From JAWLHJ01 sp039587535 (GTDB taxonomy: Bacteria > Gemmatimonadota > Gemmatimonadetes > Longimicrobiales > Gaopeijiaceae): DNA of 64,000 nucleotides. The translations under genes and the position numbers were made by a program. This document shows positions 60,530 to 64,000 of this stretch, one piece after another. The notes below the pieces were generated by a model, which worked only from the letters and a program-made list of their open reading frames with translations, was not told the origin of the DNA and did no database searches. The DNA is taken from contig JBDHIF010000006.1 of the NCBI GenBank assembly GCA_039587535.1, forward strand, positions 45,169 to 109,168, in the 5' to 3' direction. Numbering within the stretch: position 1 is the stretch's first letter; each line of letters begins with the position of its first letter.

Positions 60530-60917
60530 CTGATCTCCACCGGCCCGCGACGAGCGAGCCCCACACCTGACCTCATCCTCACGACGATGCGACGGAGTCT
60601 GAGCATACGGCTCACCAACGCGCAGCGCCATGGACCATCTCTCTACCCCTAAGTCGCCTCAAGTGTTCGTGAGGCTGGGACGGTGAAGCGCACGACAGGG
60701 GCCGTGCCCGTCGCTCGATCGTGGATGCACCCTGCTACGACCCGAGCAACGCCAGTGGGTCGGTGCCCGTTGACGCGATCGACTCCCAGGCGACGAGGGA
60801 ACGGGATTCCGTTAAATTGAAGTGCTGTGCACCGGACGGCTGAGGGGCGTTCCCTCGGTTCCGCCGTCCGCCCGAGCACGAGCTGGACCCGTTCCGCGCC
60901 CACCGGCGCTCCCCGAT
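60530..60917 (+). other. Leader region of typA with a two-tier stem-loop
   Basis: The 388-base region has no gene. CGGACGGC (60833-60840) pairs perfectly with GCCGTCCG (60863-60870), enclosing a second stem GAGGG/CCCTC (60842-60846 with 60852-60856). It lies 47 bases before the typA ATG and just after an A+T-rich TTAAATTGAAG stretch (60812) that could be a -10 region. No -35 is clear. Confidence 0.45.
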
Positions 60918-62765
60918 ATGGCAGCTATCCGCAACATCGCGATCATCGCGCACGTCGATCACGGCAAGACGACCCTCGTGGACCAGATGTTCCGCCAGGC
61001 CGGCGTGTTCCGCGAAAACCAGGCCGTGGAGGAGCGTGTCATGGACTCCAATCCCCTGGAGAAGGAGCGAGGGATCACCATTCTCGCCAAGAACACGGCG
61101 GTGGAGTGGAAGGGGACCAAGATCAACATCGTGGACACGCCCGGGCACGCCGACTTCGGCGGCGAGGTCGAGCGGATCCTCCGAATGGTGGACGGTGTGG
61201 TGCTCCTGGTGGACGCTGCCGAAGGGCCCATGCCCCAGACGCGCTTCGTGACGCGGAAGGCTTTGGAGCTCGGACTGCAGCCACTCGTGGTCATCAACAA
61301 GGTGGACCGGGGGGACGCGAGGGCTCATGAGGTGCACGACGAGGTCCTGGAGCTCTTCATGGACCTGGAGGCCACCGACGATCAGCTCGACGCTCCGTTC
61401 CTGTATGCCGTCGGGCGCGACGGATGGGCTGCGCCCGACCCGTCGGCGAAAGGCGGGGATCTGGGCCCCCTCTTCGATACCGTGTTGGAGCGCGTGCCCG
61501 CCCCGGACATGGACCCGGATGGCCCGTTCCAGATGCTCATCTCCACCCTGGACTTTTCTTCGTACGTAGGCCGGATCGCGATCGGGCGCGTGGAGCGCGG
61601 CACGGTCGCCGTGGGTGACCGGGTATCGCTGCTCGAGCTCGGCGAGCCCGGCATGGTAGAGGCGGGGGACGAATACCAGAACGCCAAGGTGACGCAGCTG
61701 TACACGTTCCGCGGCCTGGAACGCATCGACGTGGAGCGGGCCATTGCGGGCGACATCGTAGCGCTCGCGGGCATCGAGGACGTGGAAATCGGAAAGACCC
61801 TCACCGACCCCGAGCACAGGGAGCGTCTCCGCGGCATCGCGGTGGAGGAGCCCACCCTCTCCGTGGACTTCACTGTGAGCAATTCGCCCTTCGCCGGACA
61901 GTCCGGGAAGTTCGTGACCACTCGGCAGGTAAGGGACCGGCTCTACAAAGAGCTGGAGCGGAACGTGGCGTTGCGCGTGGAGGACACGGAGCAGCCTGAC
62001 ACGTTCACCGTGAGCGGCCGGGGAGAGCTGCACCTGACCATCCTGATGGAGACCATGCGTCGCGAGGGATACGAATTCCAGGTGTCCCGCCCCCGGGTCA
62101 TCACCCGGCATGTGGGTGGCGAGATGCAGGAGCCCTATGAGGAGGCCGTCGTCGAGGTGCCGCAGGACCTGGTCGGTACCGTCATCGAGCGACTGGGAGG
62201 GCGAAAGGGGGAGATGACCGAGATGCGACCCATGGGCGACTCGGGCACCACGCGCCTCAGATTCAAGATTCCGGCGCGGGGCCTGTTCGGCTACCGATCC
62301 GAGTTCATGACCGACACCCGAGGCGAGGGCATCCTCCACCATCAGTTCGATTCCTGGGGCCCTTGGGCTGGAGACCTCCGGGGTCGCGGCCGTGGCGTGC
62401 TCGTCGCGGACCGGGCGGGGAAGGCCGTCGGCTTTGCCCTCTTCAACCTCCAGGAGCGTGCGACGCTGTTCGTCTCACCGGGCGAGGACTGCTACGGTGG
62501 GATGATCGTCGGTGAGAACGTCCGTCAGGACGACATGGAGGTGAACGTGAGCAAAGAGAAGAAGCTCACGAACATGCGCACGACCTCTTCGGACGAGAAC
62601 ATCAAGCTCGAGCCGCCAAGGAGAATCACCCTGGAGCTCGCCCTGGAGTTCATCGAGGACGATGAGCTGATCGAGGTCACACCGGACGCCATCCGGCTCC
62701 GGAAGCGGATCCTGGATGCGAACCAGCGGAAGAAGGCCGGCAAGAAGGCCCTTCAGACGGCCTGA
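60918..62765 (+). CDS. typA: GTP-binding elongation-factor family protein TypA/BipA
   Basis: The 615-residue ribosome-associated GTPase has NIAIIAHVDHGKTTLVDQM, EKERGITILAKNTAVEW, IVDTPGHADFGGEVERIL, INKVDR, the EF-G-like domain V (GRGELHLTILMETMRREGYE) and the BipA-specific C-terminus (GLFGYRSEFMTDTRGEGI, KKLTNMRTTSSDENIKL). It aids large-subunit assembly, especially in the cold or under stress. The ATG at 60918 starts right before the G domain; the upstream in-frame codons are not BipA-like. Confidence 0.97.
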   Translation: MAAIRNIAIIAHVDHGKTTLVDQMFRQAGVFRENQAVEERVMDSNPLEKERGITILAKNTAVEWKGTKINIVDTPGHADFGGEVERILRMVDGVVLLVDAAEGPMPQTRFVTRKALELGLQPLVVINKVDRGDARAHEVHDEVLELFMDLEATDDQLDAPFLYAVGRDGWAAPDPSAKGGDLGPLFDTVLERVPAPDMDPDGPFQMLISTLDFSSYVGRIAIGRVERGTVAVGDRVSLLELGEPGMVEAGDEYQNAKVTQLYTFRGLERIDVERAIAGDIVALAGIEDVEIGKTLTDPEHRERLRGIAVEEPTLSVDFTVSNSPFAGQSGKFVTTRQVRDRLYKELERNVALRVEDTEQPDTFTVSGRGELHLTILMETMRREGYEFQVSRPRVITRHVGGEMQEPYEEAVVEVPQDLVGTVIERLGGRKGEMTEMRPMGDSGTTRLRFKIPARGLFGYRSEFMTDTRGEGILHHQFDSWGPWAGDLRGRGRGVLVADRAGKAVGFALFNLQERATLFVSPGEDCYGGMIVGENVRQDDMEVNVSKEKKLTNMRTTSSDENIKLEPPRRITLELALEFIEDDELIEVTPDAIRLRKRILDANQRKKAGKKALQTA

Positions 62766-62767
62766 CG

Positions 62768-64000
62768 TTGGACGAGCGCGGGCCCGATCCGACCGTGGGT
62801 GACGAGGCGGCGATGGACCATCCGCCTGGCTCCGACGTGCCGCCGACCGAGAGCCAGCGCGCCGCGCGCCGCCTGGGCCTTTTCGCGCTCGCCTTCGGCT
62901 CGGGCTTCGCCGTATTGGCCATCGAGATCGCCGGCGCCCGTATGATCGCTCCGGTGTTCGGTCTCAGTGCCATTCCTTGGACGGCGGTCATCGGAGTCAT
63001 CCTCGCCGCTCTTGCCGTGGGTAGCCATATCGGCGGCCGGTTGGCCGATCAGGGGAGGGTGCCGCTGCCCGCCATTCTACTGGCTGCGGGTGCCACCGGA
63101 GCGCTCCCGGTGATCGGGGCCGGCGTGCCTTGGGTGGCGCGCGACGTTCTCGGTTTCATTCCCGGAGCGGTCGCCAGTGCCCTCGTGCTCTTCGCCCCGT
63201 CCGTCCTTTGTCTGGGTGCGGTCGTGCCCTTCCTGGTGCAGGCCGACACGGAGAGCCTCGGCATGGTGGGGAGGAGAGCGGGCGACATGAGCGCAGCCGC
63301 GACCGCAGGACGCTGCCCGTGCTCATGGCTGCGACGGCGGGAGCGCTCTTCCTGATGGCTGCGCTCGCCGGCCGCCTGGTCGGGGGGCGTGTGCCCGACG
63401 GAACGCTCGTCGTCGCGGCGCTGGCCGTCGGCGGGCTCTCGGCGGCTGCGTTCGCGCCGGTTCGGGGACTCCTGCACGCGGAGCAGACGCTCTACTCCTC
63501 CGTCCTCGTCACCGAGCGGGAGTGGCGCGACGGACGGGTGGTTCGGGAGCTCTGGCAGAACGGTGGCTCGTCGTCGGCCGAGTACGTCGGCCGAGTACGT
63601 GGACGACGGATCACCGGCGCACGACTACGCCACGGTGAGCCTCGAGCTGCTTCGGTCGGGCCTGGAGGGTTCGGAATCGGCGCTGGTCCTGGGCGGCGCG
63701 GCGCTGACGCTGCCGGTGGCTTTCCTCCGCCAACATCCTGCAATCGCCGTAGACGTGGTGGAGATCGACGCCTCGGTGACCGAGCTTGCCCGACGGTACT
63801 TCGCCGTGGGCCAGTACCCGGCCGAGGCCGTGCGCACGTGTTCGACCACCTGTTGACCGTGCCATGGACCATGGTCACCCGTGAGGCGTTCCAGGCCATG
63901 GCTGCGCGGCTCACCCCACGCGGCGTGTTCGCGGCCAACGTCCTATCACCGTTGGAAGGCCCGGGGGCGGAGTTCCTGCATCGGCTTCAGGCCACGATGG
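62768..64000 (+). pseudogene. Disrupted membrane-fused spermidine-synthase-like gene
   Basis: Three pieces of one protein occur in two frames. First come N-terminal helices (SGFAVLAIEIAGARMIAPVF, then GDMSAAATAG) to about 63315. Next, RTLPVLMAATAGALFLMAAL and YSSVLVTEREWRDGRVVREL lie in another frame. SAEYVDDGSPAHDYATVSLE and ALVLGGAALTLPVAFLRQ return to the first frame until about 63845. VFDHLLTVPWTMVTREAFQA and RLTPRGVFAANVLSPL follow in the second frame to the window edge. About 19 residues and then about 25-30 residues of the expected sequence are missing at two joints, and a 13-base duplication explains the middle shift. TTG start at 62768, two bases after typA. Sequencing error cannot be excluded. 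Confidence 0.75.
63573..63598 (+). repeat. 13-base tandem duplication causing a frameshift
   Basis: GTCGGCCGAGTAC is repeated twice without a gap (63573-63585 and 63586-63598). Removing one copy restores the continuous reading WQNGGSSSAEYVDDGSPAHD in the spermidine-synthase-like gene. Thirteen bases shift the frame by one, exactly the shift observed. Confidence 0.85.

Noticed and set aside
1..64000. tRNA, rRNA, insertion sequences, phage or defence systems
   Set aside because: No tRNA arms, transposase, integrase, nuclease-methylase pairs or Cas genes were recognised on either strand.

Overview
The window is a GC-rich, gene-dense bacterial chromosome segment with no rRNA, tRNA, CRISPR array, phage or insertion sequence that I can recognise. 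Outer-membrane-type beta-barrels, a TonB plug protein, lipoproteins with signal peptides, a Bat/MoxR/DUF4159/DUF4175 operon and BNR-repeat secreted proteins suggest a Gram-negative, probably aerobic, heterotrophic bacterium. Gene content and base composition fit Gemmatimonadota best. That assignment is inference from gene content, not a phylogeny.

Layout. 1-5.7 kb: glutamate synthase (gltB, then gltD, which runs off the left edge) behind a clear sigma70-type promoter. 5.7-11.3 kb: a metal block. A DsrE-like protein and a ZIP-like permease point left; a membrane-anchored DtxR/FeoA fusion, FeoB and an MscS channel point right. A DtxR-type palindrome lies between the two sets. 11.3-20.8 kb: beta-barrel, Tex30-like hydrolase, BNR propeller, beta-lactamase-fold lipoprotein, a 1024-residue kinase/M23/class-III aminotransferase fusion, EttA and a single-domain response regulator. 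20.8-35.3 kb: an eight-gene leftward operon (VWA/GATase protein, caspase-fold protein without cysteine, TPR-gluzincin, DUF4159, MoxR, DUF58, BatA-like VWA protein, DUF4175), mostly with overlapping or near-touching genes. 35.6-48.4 kb: cyclophilin, a large secreted hydrolase, infA, a degenerate DEAD-box protein with an intact RNA-binding tail, aspartate aminotransferase, a fructosamine-kinase/low-Mr phosphatase pair, an intact RhlE-like helicase and a cupin. 48.5-64 kb: CTP/dolichol-kinase-like membrane protein, hydrolase, NmrA-type reductase, POT peptide transporter, a second DtxR regulator, ApaG, an unknown 605-residue protein next to an N-terminal fragment of an ABC-class ATPase, a crotonase, a deoxyhypusine-synthase-like enzyme, a TonB plug protein, TypA/BipA, and a visibly broken spermidine-synthase-like gene at the right edge.

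The most useful points are as follows. (i) Five genes show a -10-like hexamer ending exactly six bases before the start codon with a -35-like hexamer 17 bases further up, which predicts leaderless mRNAs. (ii) A DEAD-box-like protein has lost the residues of motifs I, II, III, V and VI but keeps its Q motif and RNA-binding domain. (iii) A caspase-like protein inside the MoxR operon contains no cysteine. (iv) A membrane-anchored DtxR-FeoA regulator is translationally coupled to FeoB and lies beside a perfect DtxR-type operator. (v) A one-polypeptide kinase, peptidase-fold and phospholyase-type fusion is present.
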